DNA of 64,000 bases. Origin: Paenibacillus sacheonensis. Lineage in GTDB: Bacteria > Bacillota > Bacilli > Paenibacillales > Paenibacillaceae. The stretch covers positions 372,001 to 436,000 of the forward strand of contig NZ_JAAAMU010000005.1 in the NCBI RefSeq assembly GCF_009909195.1, written 5' to 3'. The number at the start of each line of letters is the position of its first letter. Position 1 is the first letter of the stretch. The position numbers and the translations under genes are program-made. This document shows positions 34,065 through 41,886 of the stretch, piece after piece. Below the pieces are notes generated by a model. That model was not told the origin of the DNA, ran no database searches, and saw nothing but the letters and a program-made list of their open reading frames with translations.

Positions 34065-34241
34065 ATGTCTAAGCCCCTGGCGCTGTTTTTCGCCTTGTTT
34101 TCCGTGCTGCTTATGTCCGTCACCGCTATCTCCATCAGCTATAACGGATGGCTCGCGGCCCTGTTTTTCTTCTTGACGATATGCAGCATCGGAGCAGGAT
34201 TCGTCGTTAACGCCAAAATGAGACGCCGCAGACAGGGATGA
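34065..34241 (+). CDS. Small two-helix membrane protein (possibly DUF5325/YlaF-like)
   Basis: 58 residues: PLALFFALFSVLLMSVTAISIS and WLAALFFFLTICSIGAGFVV form two membrane helices, ending in a basic tail (KMRRRRQG) that should be cytoplasmic. GAAGGAG lies about 10 nt before the ATG. Size and topology resemble Bacillus YlaF (DUF5325), but I am not sure of that family. The terminator stem begins within its last codons. Confidence 0.7.
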   Translation: MSKPLALFFALFSVLLMSVTAISISYNGWLAALFFFLTICSIGAGFVVNAKMRRRRQG

Positions 34242-34266
34242 TCCCCATCTGCGGCGTTTGTTTTGC
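34223..34266 (+). terminator. Terminator overlapping the end of the 58-residue gene
   Basis: 10-bp stem ACGCCGCAGA (34223-34232) / TCTGCGGCGT (34248-34257) followed by TTGTTTTG. The 5' arm is coding sequence and the stop codon lies in the loop. Confidence 0.7.
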
Positions 34267-34287
34267 CCATTCGCGCTGCCGTGCCTC

Positions 34288-35274
34288 TTAGCGGGGCAGC
34301 AGGAAGCCCATTTTTTCCTTCGTGCTGCGCAGCGTCTCGTTCGCGACGGCCGATACCCGCTCCGCGCCTGCTTTCAGGATGCTGTGAATTTCGCCGGAGC
34401 TGCGGATCTCCGCATACCGCTTCTGGAGCGGCTCGAGCTTCGCCACGACATGCTCCGCCAGGCCCTTCTTGAACGCCCCGTAGCCCTGCCCTTCGTAACG
34501 CGCACGGATCTCGTCCAGCGTCATGTCCGCGCAATGCGCGTAAATGCTCATCAGGTTGCTCACTTCCGGTTTTTCAGCCGGATTGTACATGACGTCGCGG
34601 CCGGAATCCGTCGTTGCGCGGCTGATTTTTTTGCGGATGACGTCCGGCGGATCCAGCAGGGCGATATAACTCGCCGGATTCGGATTGCTCTTGCTCATCT
34701 TCTTGGACGCGTCGTCCAAGGACATGATGCGCGCGCCGACTGTCGGAATGTACGGCTCCGGAATCGTGAACAACTCGCCGAAGCGCTGGTTAAAGCGCTG
34801 CGCCAGATCGCGCGTCAGCTCCAAATGCTGCTTCTGGTCGTCTCCGACGGGCACGAGGTCCGCGTTGTAGAGCAGAATATCCGCGGCCATCAGCGACGGG
34901 TACACGAACAGCCCCGCGCCGACGGAGTCTTTGCCCGTGGATTTGTCCTTGAACTGCGTCATGCGCTCCAGCTCGCCCATGTAAGCCAGCGTCGTGAACA
35001 ACCAGCCAAGCTCTGCATGCGCCGAGACTTGGGACTGAACGAAGACGCTCGCTTTGGCCGGATCGATGCCGGCCGCGATGAAGAGGGCCGCTACCGATTC
35101 CGTCTGCTCTCGAAGCGCCGCAGGCTCCTGCGGTACCGTGATGGCGTGCAGATCGACGACCATGAAGAAGCATTCATGCGTTTCTTGCAGCTTCACGAAG
35201 TTTTGGATCGCGCCGATGTAGTTGCCCAGGGTCAATTGACCGCTCGGCTGAATGCCGGATAATACGCGTTTCAT
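34288..35274 (-). CDS. trpS: Tryptophanyl-tRNA synthetase
   Basis: 328 residues from ATG at 35274 (AAAGGAGG 10 nt before); longer in-frame codons upstream fall in the T-box terminator region. Class-I synthetase: SGIQPSGQLTLGNYIGA holds the HIGH-type site, KMSKS is at 192-196, and DLHAITVP and PVGDDQKQHLELTRDLAQRFN fit the bacterial TrpRS core. It charges tRNA-Trp with tryptophan. Regulated by the T-box leader immediately upstream, whose specifier is UGG, which agrees with the amino acid. Confidence 0.97.
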   Translation of the reverse strand: MKRVLSGIQPSGQLTLGNYIGAIQNFVKLQETHECFFMVVDLHAITVPQEPAALREQTESVAALFIAAGIDPAKASVFVQSQVSAHAELGWLFTTLAYMGELERMTQFKDKSTGKDSVGAGLFVYPSLMAADILLYNADLVPVGDDQKQHLELTRDLAQRFNQRFGELFTIPEPYIPTVGARIMSLDDASKKMSKSNPNPASYIALLDPPDVIRKKISRATTDSGRDVMYNPAEKPEVSNLMSIYAHCADMTLDEIRARYEGQGYGAFKKGLAEHVVAKLEPLQKRYAEIRSSGEIHSILKAGAERVSAVANETLRSTKEKMGFLLPR

Positions 35275-35313
35275 TTGAATACAGCCTCCTTTGATTTCAC
35301 ACGAAGAGAACGC

Positions 35314-35585
35314 AAAAAAGCCCTCCGCCGCAAGGGACGAGGACCGTGGTGCCACCCTATTTCGTCTGCGCATGCTTCTAAGCACGATTCCTGTGCGGCA
35401 TGCGGCAAACCTCCAAGCTTCTTAACGCGAAGCGAGACGACGGCGCATACAGATCTCCCTACGGAGCTCTTTCCTCGCCATTGCTCGGGGATCCATTCGG
35501 TCGATCGGACGCCTGCACCGGTTCGCACCATCCACCGGCTCTCTGAAGCGTTCATCCGCGCTTACTTGTTCCCGTCATTGCTTTA
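35314..35585 (-). promoter_or_regulatory. T-box leader of trpS (specifier UGG)
   Basis: On the minus strand the leader shows a Stem-I AG-bulge-type GAACAAGTAAGCG, an apical GGTGCGAACCGG, then GAA-TGG-A with specifier codon UGG (35495-35493, tryptophan), and the conserved T-box AGGGTGGCACCACGG at 35358-35344, followed by a terminator ending in T6 at 35319-35314. Uncharged tRNA-Trp would pair with the specifier and the T-box and favour antitermination. Confidence 0.95.
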
Positions 35586-35590
35586 GAAAG

Positions 35591-35618
35591 ATTATACCTT
35601 GCGGGCGGCCAATGTCAA
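35591..35618 (-). promoter_or_regulatory. Consensus sigma-A promoter of trpS
   Basis: Perfect TTGACA (35618-35613), 16 bp, perfect TATAAT (35596-35591) on the minus strand, just ahead of the T-box leader. Confidence 0.9.
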
Positions 35619-35808
35619 GAGGGGAGGAGGCTGCTGCCCCTTTGCCCCGCTTTTAACCCTTCTAACCCTTCTGACCCTTTACATCCTCTTTCCCTTACAA
35701 CCTCCCCCTTCCTCAACCCTCTTCAGTCTACTTTAATTTCAAATGAGGTTTTTGCCCCCCTAAATCCCCCTGAGGGGGACCCCAAGGGCTCCTGCCCTTT
35801 GGATACCT
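35619..35808. other. Pyrimidine-rich spacer and G/C-run palindromes
   Basis: About 35636-35740 is strongly pyrimidine-biased on the plus strand (repeats of the type AACCCTTCT). At about 35754-35801 several short G/C-run inverted repeats follow (CCCCCTGAGGGGG, CCAAGGGC with GCCCTTTGG). I see no gene with a ribosome site. Together with the next two repeat features this makes up 0.9 kb without a gene. Confidence 0.6.
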
Positions 35809-36038
35809 GGATGCTTGTCTAGGTGCGCTGCAGCGGCGCTTGGGGTGCCTTGGCTTGCTTGGAGTCGCATTTGCCCCTTTCGGGGCAAGGCTCTTGTTCT
35901 TTCCGTGTCCCTGCCGGGGCCACGGATGTTTGTCTGGATGCGCTGCAGCGGCGCTTGGGGTGCCTTGGCTTGCTTGGACTCGCATTTGCCCCTTTCGGGG
36001 CAAGGCTCTTGTTCTTTTCCGTGTCCCTGCCGGGGGCA
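35809..36038. repeat. 115-bp tandem duplication with internal hairpins
   Basis: Two adjacent copies, 35809-35923 and 35924-36038. Over the central 100 bp they differ by about one substitution and one inserted T; the flanks have diverged more. Each copy contains GCGCTGCAGCGGCGC and the hairpin GCCCCTTTCGGGGC. A weakly similar third fragment (GGCGCTTGGG) lies near 36440. Open frames exist through it on both strands but none has a start region. Confidence 0.85.
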
Positions 36039-36089
36039 TGGTTTCGGCCTTAGCGGCTTCACATGGCCGAACCAGCCTCACTTGGCACC

Positions 36090-36417
36090 AAAAGCTGCAT
36101 CACAGCAGCTTTTCCTACCGTAGCAGCCCCGCATGACACCAAAAGCTGCATCACAGCAGCTTTTCCAGCCGAACCAGCCCCGCATGGCACCAAAAGCTGC
36201 ATCACAGCAGCTTTTCCAGCCGAACCACCCCTACTTGACGCCAAAAGCTGCATCACAGCAGCTTTTCCAGCCGAACCACCCCAACTTGGCACCAAAAGCT
36301 GCATCACAGCAGCTTTTCCAGCCGCACCAGCCTCACTCGGCGCCAAAAGCTGCATCACAGCAGCTTTTCCTACCATACCAGCCCCGCATGACACTGAAAC
36401 CTACATCAGCAGCTTTT
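36090..36417. repeat. 51-bp tandem array of six identical hairpins
   Basis: A perfect 24-nt hairpin element (arm AAAAGCTGC, loop ATCACA, arm GCAGCTTTT) starts at 36090, 36141, 36192, 36243, 36294 and 36345, exactly 51 bp apart; a decayed seventh copy is near 36396-36417. The 27-bp sequences between hairpins are similar but variable (AGCCGAACCA core). Because 51 is a multiple of three, frames stay open on both strands, producing repetitive false proteins. The A- and T-flanked stems resemble short bidirectional terminators. The following DNA up to 36566 has no feature except the ribosome site of the next gene. Confidence 0.92.
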
Positions 36418-36566
36418 GCATTGTCTTGAACGCGCTGTCGGGGCGCTTGGGCGCCTCTTCGAGATAGACAAGTCTTCGCTGCTTGTCGCATAGGATGAGA
36501 GGGCGGCTTGTTTTTGCGCGTGCTTCGTTGGTTAATAGTGATTGAACGATGTAAGGAGGAGATCCA

Positions 36567-37565
36567 ATGGCCAATCCTTGGTATATGCCCGGGGCAGACA
36601 AGTCTCGGTTGACCGATCCTACAACTTCTCGGCCTGCCGGTTATCGTCCCGCTCCTGCGGCGAATCCCCCTCGGAAACGCGGCCGGATGGGCATTCTTTC
36701 GTTTTCGAAGCATCTGTACTGCCGGTTCCAAGACGACGACGTGCAGGCGATGGGAGCCCAGTTGACGTATTACTTGATCCTGTCTTTTTTCCCGTTCCTG
36801 ATCTTCATCATCGCCGTGCTGAGCTTTGCGGATCTGACGGTGAGCGATGTGATCGAGCGGATCAGTCCGGTTATGCCCGATCTGTCGACGAAGACCATTA
36901 CGGACGTCTTTCAAGAAATCCAAAACTCGCGCAGCGGCTCGCTGCTCTCCTTGGGTCTGCTCGTAACGATCTGGTCGGCCTCGAGCGGCGTCAGCGCGGT
37001 CATGAAGGCGCTCAACAAGGCGTACGACGTCGAGGAGACGCGGCCGTTTTGGAAGGTCAAAGCTTACTCGCTGCTCTTCACCGTCGTGCTCGCGCTCGTC
37101 ATCGTCTTCAGTCTCGTCATGCTCATCTTCGGCCGGATCATCGGGGATATGCTTTACAAAGAAACGCGGCTTCCCGGCAATATCGATGCAGTATGGAGCA
37201 TCGCCCAGTTCGCGCTGCCGATTCTCGTCATGGCCGTCGTATTCGCCGCGTTGTACCTGTACGTGCCCAACCTGCGGCTCCGCTTCCGGGAAGTCGTTCC
37301 CGGCGCCTTGTTCGCGACGTTCGGCTGGATCATCACGTCGCTCGCGTTCTCCTTCTACGTCAATAATTTCGGCAACTATTCCAAGACGTACGGCAGCATC
37401 GGCGGCATAATCGTGCTGCTGACGTGGCTGTATTTATCGAGTATCGTCATCGTGCTCGGCGGAGAGATCAATGCGGTGCTGCATTTCGACCGGCACGGCA
37501 AGACGAAGCAAAGCTGTAAGCAATTCACTATCCCGATTCCGCTTCTGCACCACAAGAAGAAATAA
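36567..37565 (+). CDS. YihY/BrkB-family membrane protein
   Basis: 332 residues; AAGGAGGAG lies before the ATG. Six membrane segments with family signatures: AQLTYYLILSFFPFLIFIIAVLSF, SLLSLGLLVTIWSASSGVSAVMKALNKAYDVEETRPFWK, VVPGALFATFGWIITSLAFSFYVNNFGNYSKTYGSIGGIIVLLTWLYLSS. The family was once called ribonuclease BN by mistake and its true function is not known. The N-terminal 40 residues are an extra proline- and arginine-rich cytoplasmic extension (PTTSRPAGYRPAPAANPPRK). It directly follows the hairpin array. Confidence 0.9.
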   Translation: MANPWYMPGADKSRLTDPTTSRPAGYRPAPAANPPRKRGRMGILSFSKHLYCRFQDDDVQAMGAQLTYYLILSFFPFLIFIIAVLSFADLTVSDVIERISPVMPDLSTKTITDVFQEIQNSRSGSLLSLGLLVTIWSASSGVSAVMKALNKAYDVEETRPFWKVKAYSLLFTVVLALVIVFSLVMLIFGRIIGDMLYKETRLPGNIDAVWSIAQFALPILVMAVVFAALYLYVPNLRLRFREVVPGALFATFGWIITSLAFSFYVNNFGNYSKTYGSIGGIIVLLTWLYLSSIVIVLGGEINAVLHFDRHGKTKQSCKQFTIPIPLLHHKKK

Positions 37566-37596
37566 TCTCCTGGCTCCCTGCCCAAACTCGATACGC

Positions 37597-37632
37597 AAAC
37601 AGCCGCAGCGTGCAAGCACGCTGCGGCTGTTT
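37597..37632. terminator. Bidirectional terminator between YihY and the di-haem gene
   Basis: 17-bp perfect stem (AAACAGCCGCAGCGTGC and complement) with a two-base AA separation, between convergent genes. Confidence 0.85.
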
Positions 37633-37643
37633 GCGCCGACCTG

Positions 37644-39659
37644 TTATTGGATTTGCTTCAAATACGACACCAAATCCTTAATTTCCTTTGGCGACAATTT
37701 AGAGGTGAGCCCGTGTTCGTCGCCCGCTCGCGCGATCACGTCTTCCAGCGTCGGCGCGCTGCCGTCATGCAAATACGGAGCCGTCGCATAGACGCCGCGC
37801 AGCGTAGGCGTATCGAACAGCCCCCGCTGACGCGTGTTCTTGAACGCTCCGCGGGCATCGCCGGCATAGTCCGCGTCCGCGCCGTTAACCGTCCCGACAT
37901 CGTGCAGGAAACCGGTATTGCCCGTCGTCAGCTTCCCGTCCTCGCCTGTCGCAAGGACGCTGTCGGTCATGACGTCCGAGGCGTGGCAGGTGACGCACTG
38001 CGCCTTGCCTTCGAAGATCGCTTTGCCCCGCTGCGCCTCCTCGGTCAGTTGGCCGTCCTCGGTCCGGTACGGACTCTGCGGTACCGGGAACGCGTCCGGC
38101 ATGCGCATGAACGCTTCCAAGGCATCAAACGCGCCTTGGGCTTCCGCCGGCAGCGGCTTGGCAGGATCGACGTCGCTTAGCCCCCCCATCTCTCCCTGCA
38201 CCGTATGAATGTAATCGCCGAAATCATCCCGGCTCCCGTCCCACATGAACAAGCCGGTGTCGAAGGCGAGCACGTTGCTCGGCACGTTGCGCGGGCCCTT
38301 GGCCGTCATAATCGACAGCTGATCCACTTCGCCGTCGGAATGACAGGAGGCGCAGCTCATCCAATTGCTTCCCGTCAGCGGATATTCGTCCGAGTTGGCG
38401 CTGTAGAACAGCGTCTTGCCCAGCCGCTGCTGCGGATTCAGTCGGTCCTTCGCGATGAGCGGAAGAGGCTTGCCGTCCACGCGCGCCTGGCCGCCTTCCT
38501 CGTCCGCGGGAGGCAGAGAGACGACGGTCAGATCATGCGAGCTTGCATTATGGATGTACAGCTTCCCGCCATCCTTCGATTGGACCATGCCGATCGGCAA
38601 GTCGCCAGGCAGATGATGAATGATCTGACCCGCCCTTCCGCCCCGGGCCAAGTCGAACACGAGCAAATCCTCGCTGCCGCCCATGAGGGCGTAGCCTTTC
38701 TTCCCGTCGGCGGAGAACACGACATCGGTCGGGTTGGATACGATAATCGTCTTGCCGAGCTTATCCTTGACGTCGATCGCTTTGAACAGTTCCTTGCGGG
38801 ACTTCGGTTCTTCCTCGCCCGTCCCCGCATCAACGACCGACAGCGCCGGGAAAATCACTTCCTCGAACTGCACCGGCGTATCCGTATTCGTGAGCAGATG
38901 CGCCTCCCACAGCGACTTGCCGTCCGGCGTCAGCCGAAGCTGCTCCACCGTGTTCGGCGTCCCTTGGCTCTTCTTCCGATCCGGCAGATCGGGGGAAGGC
39001 GCCAGCGTCTTGTCGCTCAGCAGCTTCATGGAGGCCGTTTCGAAAATCGACGTACCTGAGGTCAAGTAGTCCGACACGTACAGCTTCCCGCCGTCCGCCG
39101 AAATGGCGATCGCCCGCGGATTCGCGCCTGCCTTCACCTGCTTCAGAACGCTTCGTTTCTCGGCATCGACGACGGAGACGGTGCCCGAACGGTAGTTGGT
39201 CACGTACAGCGTCTTCCCGCCCGGGCTGAGCACGATTCCGTACGGTTCGATCCCCGTCTTCAACGTACCGAGCACCTTTCCTTTATCGATATCCAGCCAC
39301 TCCACGGAATTGGCGTAACGGCAGGTCACGAACAACGTCGAGCCGTCGGACGACAGGGCAAGCTCCCGCGGCTCTTTGCCGACGGCGATTTCCTTCTCGA
39401 CCTTCCGATTCTTCGCGTCGACGACGGAGACGGTATTCGTGTCTCCGTTGGCAATATACAGCGTTTTCCCGTCAGCACTCATCACGATGCTGCTGCCGGA
39501 CTGCGGAGCGGGGGATGCGTTCCCGTCATTACCGGTGCATGCGCTTAGAAACGCCATAGCGGCGAGTGCGCATGCACCCGCCGCCAGTTTGATCGCCCGC
39601 AGCCCGTTAGTTGGATAGTTTAACAGGAAGAAGGATCGGAGCAATCCCATGATCACCAT
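37644..39659 (-). CDS. Lipoprotein fusion: YVTN beta-propeller plus di-haem cytochrome c peroxidase (MauG-like)
   Basis: 671 residues counted from ATG 39659 (GTG 39656 and ATG 39650 are alternatives in the same frame; AGAAGG is the only ribosome site). Lipobox FLSAC with C41. Residues about 55-385 contain repeated YVTN/YncE-type blades (LYIANGDTNTVSVVDA, LYVTNYRSGTVSVVDA, LYVSDYLT, LYIHNASSHDLTVVS). Residues about 400-671 are a CCP/MauG domain with two c-haem sites, CASCH at 436-440 and CVTCH at 555-559, and a DTPTLRGVYATAPYLHDGS end. It should act outside the membrane in electron transfer or peroxide reduction. It overlaps the upstream lipoprotein gene by about 50 bp, so the two are coupled. 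Confidence 0.85.
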   Translation of the reverse strand: MVIMGLLRSFFLLNYPTNGLRAIKLAAGACALAAMAFLSACTGNDGNASPAPQSGSSIVMSADGKTLYIANGDTNTVSVVDAKNRKVEKEIAVGKEPRELALSSDGSTLFVTCRYANSVEWLDIDKGKVLGTLKTGIEPYGIVLSPGGKTLYVTNYRSGTVSVVDAEKRSVLKQVKAGANPRAIAISADGGKLYVSDYLTSGTSIFETASMKLLSDKTLAPSPDLPDRKKSQGTPNTVEQLRLTPDGKSLWEAHLLTNTDTPVQFEEVIFPALSVVDAGTGEEEPKSRKELFKAIDVKDKLGKTIIVSNPTDVVFSADGKKGYALMGGSEDLLVFDLARGGRAGQIIHHLPGDLPIGMVQSKDGGKLYIHNASSHDLTVVSLPPADEEGGQARVDGKPLPLIAKDRLNPQQRLGKTLFYSANSDEYPLTGSNWMSCASCHSDGEVDQLSIMTAKGPRNVPSNVLAFDTGLFMWDGSRDDFGDYIHTVQGEMGGLSDVDPAKPLPAEAQGAFDALEAFMRMPDAFPVPQSPYRTEDGQLTEEAQRGKAIFEGKAQCVTCHASDVMTDSVLATGEDGKLTTGNTGFLHDVGTVNGADADYAGDARGAFKNTRQRGLFDTPTLRGVYATAPYLHDGSAPTLEDVIARAGDEHGLTSKLSPKEIKDLVSYLKQIQ

Positions 39660-41631
39660 GTCCCTTCTGAATTTGAGGCACTGTATCGCCGTCGGTGTTG
39701 CCGGAATCGTCGCCTTCCTTGTACACGTCCCCGGTATCCCAGAATTCGCTGGCCTGCATGCCTTCATCGAGTGTCGGTCCGTTGACGACTTGGCGGAAGA
39801 AAGCAACGTAACGGTCTTGAATCGCGTTCTGGTCAAGCGCTTTTGGCGCGTCCGTATCGCTGCTCGTGTTCTTCAGGTGCTCGAGCGCCAGACGGAATAC
39901 GGCCGATACGCCGCCCGCCGTGAATGCGTCATAGCTGGCATCGCTGCCCTTGGTCTTATAGGCCTTCAAGTCGTTGTCCCACAGCTTCTCGTCCATGGCG
40001 GCATACAGCTTGCGAGCCGCATCCCGGTATTTCTCGTCCTCGGTAGCCAGGAACGCGGACGTTAAGCCGCGAATAGCGCCGATCTGAGCTTGCAGCGAGG
40101 TATCCTTATCCGCTTGGCCCTTCGCCGCATCATAGCCGGTGGCGGCCAAACCGTCTTTATTAATCAAAGCGCTTAATATGAAGTCCGCTTGTTTCGTGAT
40201 CATTTCTTTAGCTGCAGCGCCTTGTTCCGTCTTCAACCCTTCGGCGCCTTCGCCATTGGCATAGCCGACCGGAAGTCCGTCGATGGCACGCTCGAACATG
40301 CGCAGCGCCTCGATGGTGTAGCCCGCTTGGAAGGTATCGACCTGCGTGCCTTGCTTGTCGCCTTCGGCTTCCGTCACGAATGCTCCGGTCTTGTCGTTCC
40401 AATGGCGGTTCTTGATCGTGTCGAACACGGCAAGGAGCACGTCGCGCGTAACCGTATACGGATCGGTCGAGGCGATGTCGTTGCTCTCGTCACCGTCCGC
40501 ATTGACGGCCGGAGCGGCAGGGAACGGGTCTCCGTCGAATACGCGCGCGAACGCAGGGTTGCGGTTCGGATTCGCCGCGCGCTGATCGGTCATGCCGAAA
40601 AACTCCGACGTCGGCCAAAGCATCAGCCATTGGTCCTGCAGCAGGCTCCGGCCGTCGGCGACCTTCAGATTCTTAATGGTTTCGAAATCTTTGTCGCCGG
40701 CTTCCTCCACGTCGACCGCATGAGGCAAGTAGCCGTCGGGCGTATTAACCAGTCCGCCGATGTTTTTGCTGGCTGGGTCGTAGAACAGATTATCGCGCAC
40801 GTACAGCAGCTTGTTCCAGACTTCGTCGGTCAAGATCATGCCCTGCATTCCGTCGACGGAGCTTACGCCGAGCTTCAATCCCTGGTCGGCTTCCGGACCT
40901 TCTTCGGCCGTTGAAGCATCGACCTCTTCATCGCTCTTGGCATCGTGCAAATTCCCGAGGAAGTCCCCCGCCCATAGCGATTGCTTCAGCATCGTGGCGC
41001 CATAGGCTGCCGGAACGAGCTGTTTCTTCATCTTATCGCGGTTCCAGCGAAGCGAAGCGAAGTTCACTTGATAGTTCGGAATATACGCGCCGTCTTCGCC
41101 GTCGGCATATTTGCCGGTATCCACTTTCTGATTATAATGCGGGTCGCCCGACGCGTATTCGATAAACGTCGGATACATGTTCTGTTGGATGTCTTCCGCA
41201 GGCTGCCCTACGCTGTCGGCCATGTGCTGGAACCGCGAAGCCAGCAGTTCGTTGTTCGCGATGCCGGCTGCCTGAGCCTCGAGCGTTGTTGCCGGTCCGT
41301 TGACCAAGTGAAGGCCGAGCCCGGATTTCTCGACGACCTCGTACATCGCCTCTTCCGAGTATTCGTAGGATTCAATGCCCGCTTTATAATCGAAGGCGGT
41401 CGGCTGATCGATCTTGCCCGCGTCCAGCACGTCGAGGTCTACGCCGAGTGATTCCGCGAGCGGCTCCCCTGAGAGCTCGAATTCCGCGTAAGCGAACATG
41501 TTGCCCGCCGTGTCGAAGTTGTAATCCGATACTTTTACGTGGACGTCGCTGTTGCAGCCCGTTAAGGCCGCGGAGCAAGCCAGCAGGACGGAAACCGCCG
41601 CGGCTCCAGTCATTTTCTTGCGCAAGTTCAT
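39607..41631 (-). CDS. Large extracytoplasmic lipoprotein, alpha-toroid-like, Fur-box controlled (unknown function)
   Basis: 674 residues from ATG at 41631 (weak AGGGG site). Signal peptide with lipobox LTGC, C26. The body is acidic and helix-rich; between about 430 and 620 it shows repeated helical pairs (DTFQAGYTIEALRMFERAI, AQIGAIRGLTSAFLATEDEKYRDAARKLYAAMDEKLWD, AVFRLALEHL) like alpha/alpha barrels of sugar epimerases or glycosidases. No haem-binding CxxCH. I cannot name the family. It overlaps the propeller/di-haem gene downstream by about 50 bp and lies behind a near-perfect Fur box, so the pair is probably induced by iron starvation. No sign of transfer (GC as surroundings). Confidence 0.8.
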   Translation of the reverse strand: MNLRKKMTGAAAVSVLLACSAALTGCNSDVHVKVSDYNFDTAGNMFAYAEFELSGEPLAESLGVDLDVLDAGKIDQPTAFDYKAGIESYEYSEEAMYEVVEKSGLGLHLVNGPATTLEAQAAGIANNELLASRFQHMADSVGQPAEDIQQNMYPTFIEYASGDPHYNQKVDTGKYADGEDGAYIPNYQVNFASLRWNRDKMKKQLVPAAYGATMLKQSLWAGDFLGNLHDAKSDEEVDASTAEEGPEADQGLKLGVSSVDGMQGMILTDEVWNKLLYVRDNLFYDPASKNIGGLVNTPDGYLPHAVDVEEAGDKDFETIKNLKVADGRSLLQDQWLMLWPTSEFFGMTDQRAANPNRNPAFARVFDGDPFPAAPAVNADGDESNDIASTDPYTVTRDVLLAVFDTIKNRHWNDKTGAFVTEAEGDKQGTQVDTFQAGYTIEALRMFERAIDGLPVGYANGEGAEGLKTEQGAAAKEMITKQADFILSALINKDGLAATGYDAAKGQADKDTSLQAQIGAIRGLTSAFLATEDEKYRDAARKLYAAMDEKLWDNDLKAYKTKGSDASYDAFTAGGVSAVFRLALEHLKNTSSDTDAPKALDQNAIQDRYVAFFRQVVNGPTLDEGMQASEFWDTGDVYKEGDDSGNTDGDTVPQIQKGHGDHGIAPILLPVKLSN

Positions 41632-41675
41632 CGAGATAAGACCCCTAACTTTATAATTTGATTGCCTATTAACAA

Positions 41676-41690
41676 TGAGAATCATTATCA
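41676..41690. promoter_or_regulatory. Fur box ahead of the lipoprotein/di-haem pair
   Basis: TGAGAATCATTATCA matches the Bacillus Fur 7-1-7 consensus TGATAATNATTATCA with a single mismatch. It ends 45 nt before the lipoprotein start and lies next to a TATAAA -10-like box, so bound Fur would block transcription. The divergent permease gene is 197 bp away and might also be affected. Confidence 0.8.
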
Positions 41691-41886
41691 CACAAAGCGA
41701 ATTTTACTCCTTTTCCTATTCCCTGGCAATGATTTTTTGTCCGATCGGCAAATTCATCCGTTGGTTTGTCCTGCACATGAACAAGCCCGCATACGCTATT
41801 GATAGCAGTCAACGATTCTTGCCACTGCATCAGAGAATGCGGTGCGGATCTTGCCACGATGAACGTTGCCGGAAAGGAGCGGACGC

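Noticed and set aside
35760-36136. Overlapping frames of 100 codons in the 115-bp duplication
   Set aside because: Low-complexity products, several frames open at once on both strands, no initiation region.
36090-36417. CRISPR array
   Set aside because: Connectors are similar to one another instead of unique spacers, the unit is a short perfect palindrome, and there are no cas genes.
36063-36467. Repetitive open frames on both strands through the 51-bp array (KSCITAAFP- and GKAAVMQLL-type proteins)
   Set aside because: The 51-bp period keeps every frame open; neither frame has a ribosome site, and the constant part is a perfect DNA palindrome, which points to nucleic-acid structure, not protein.
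37644-39659. MbnH/MbnP-type copper pair
   Set aside because: The di-haem domain is MauG-like, but the partner lipoprotein does not show an MbnP-like short domain and the box upstream is Fur-type, not copper-type.
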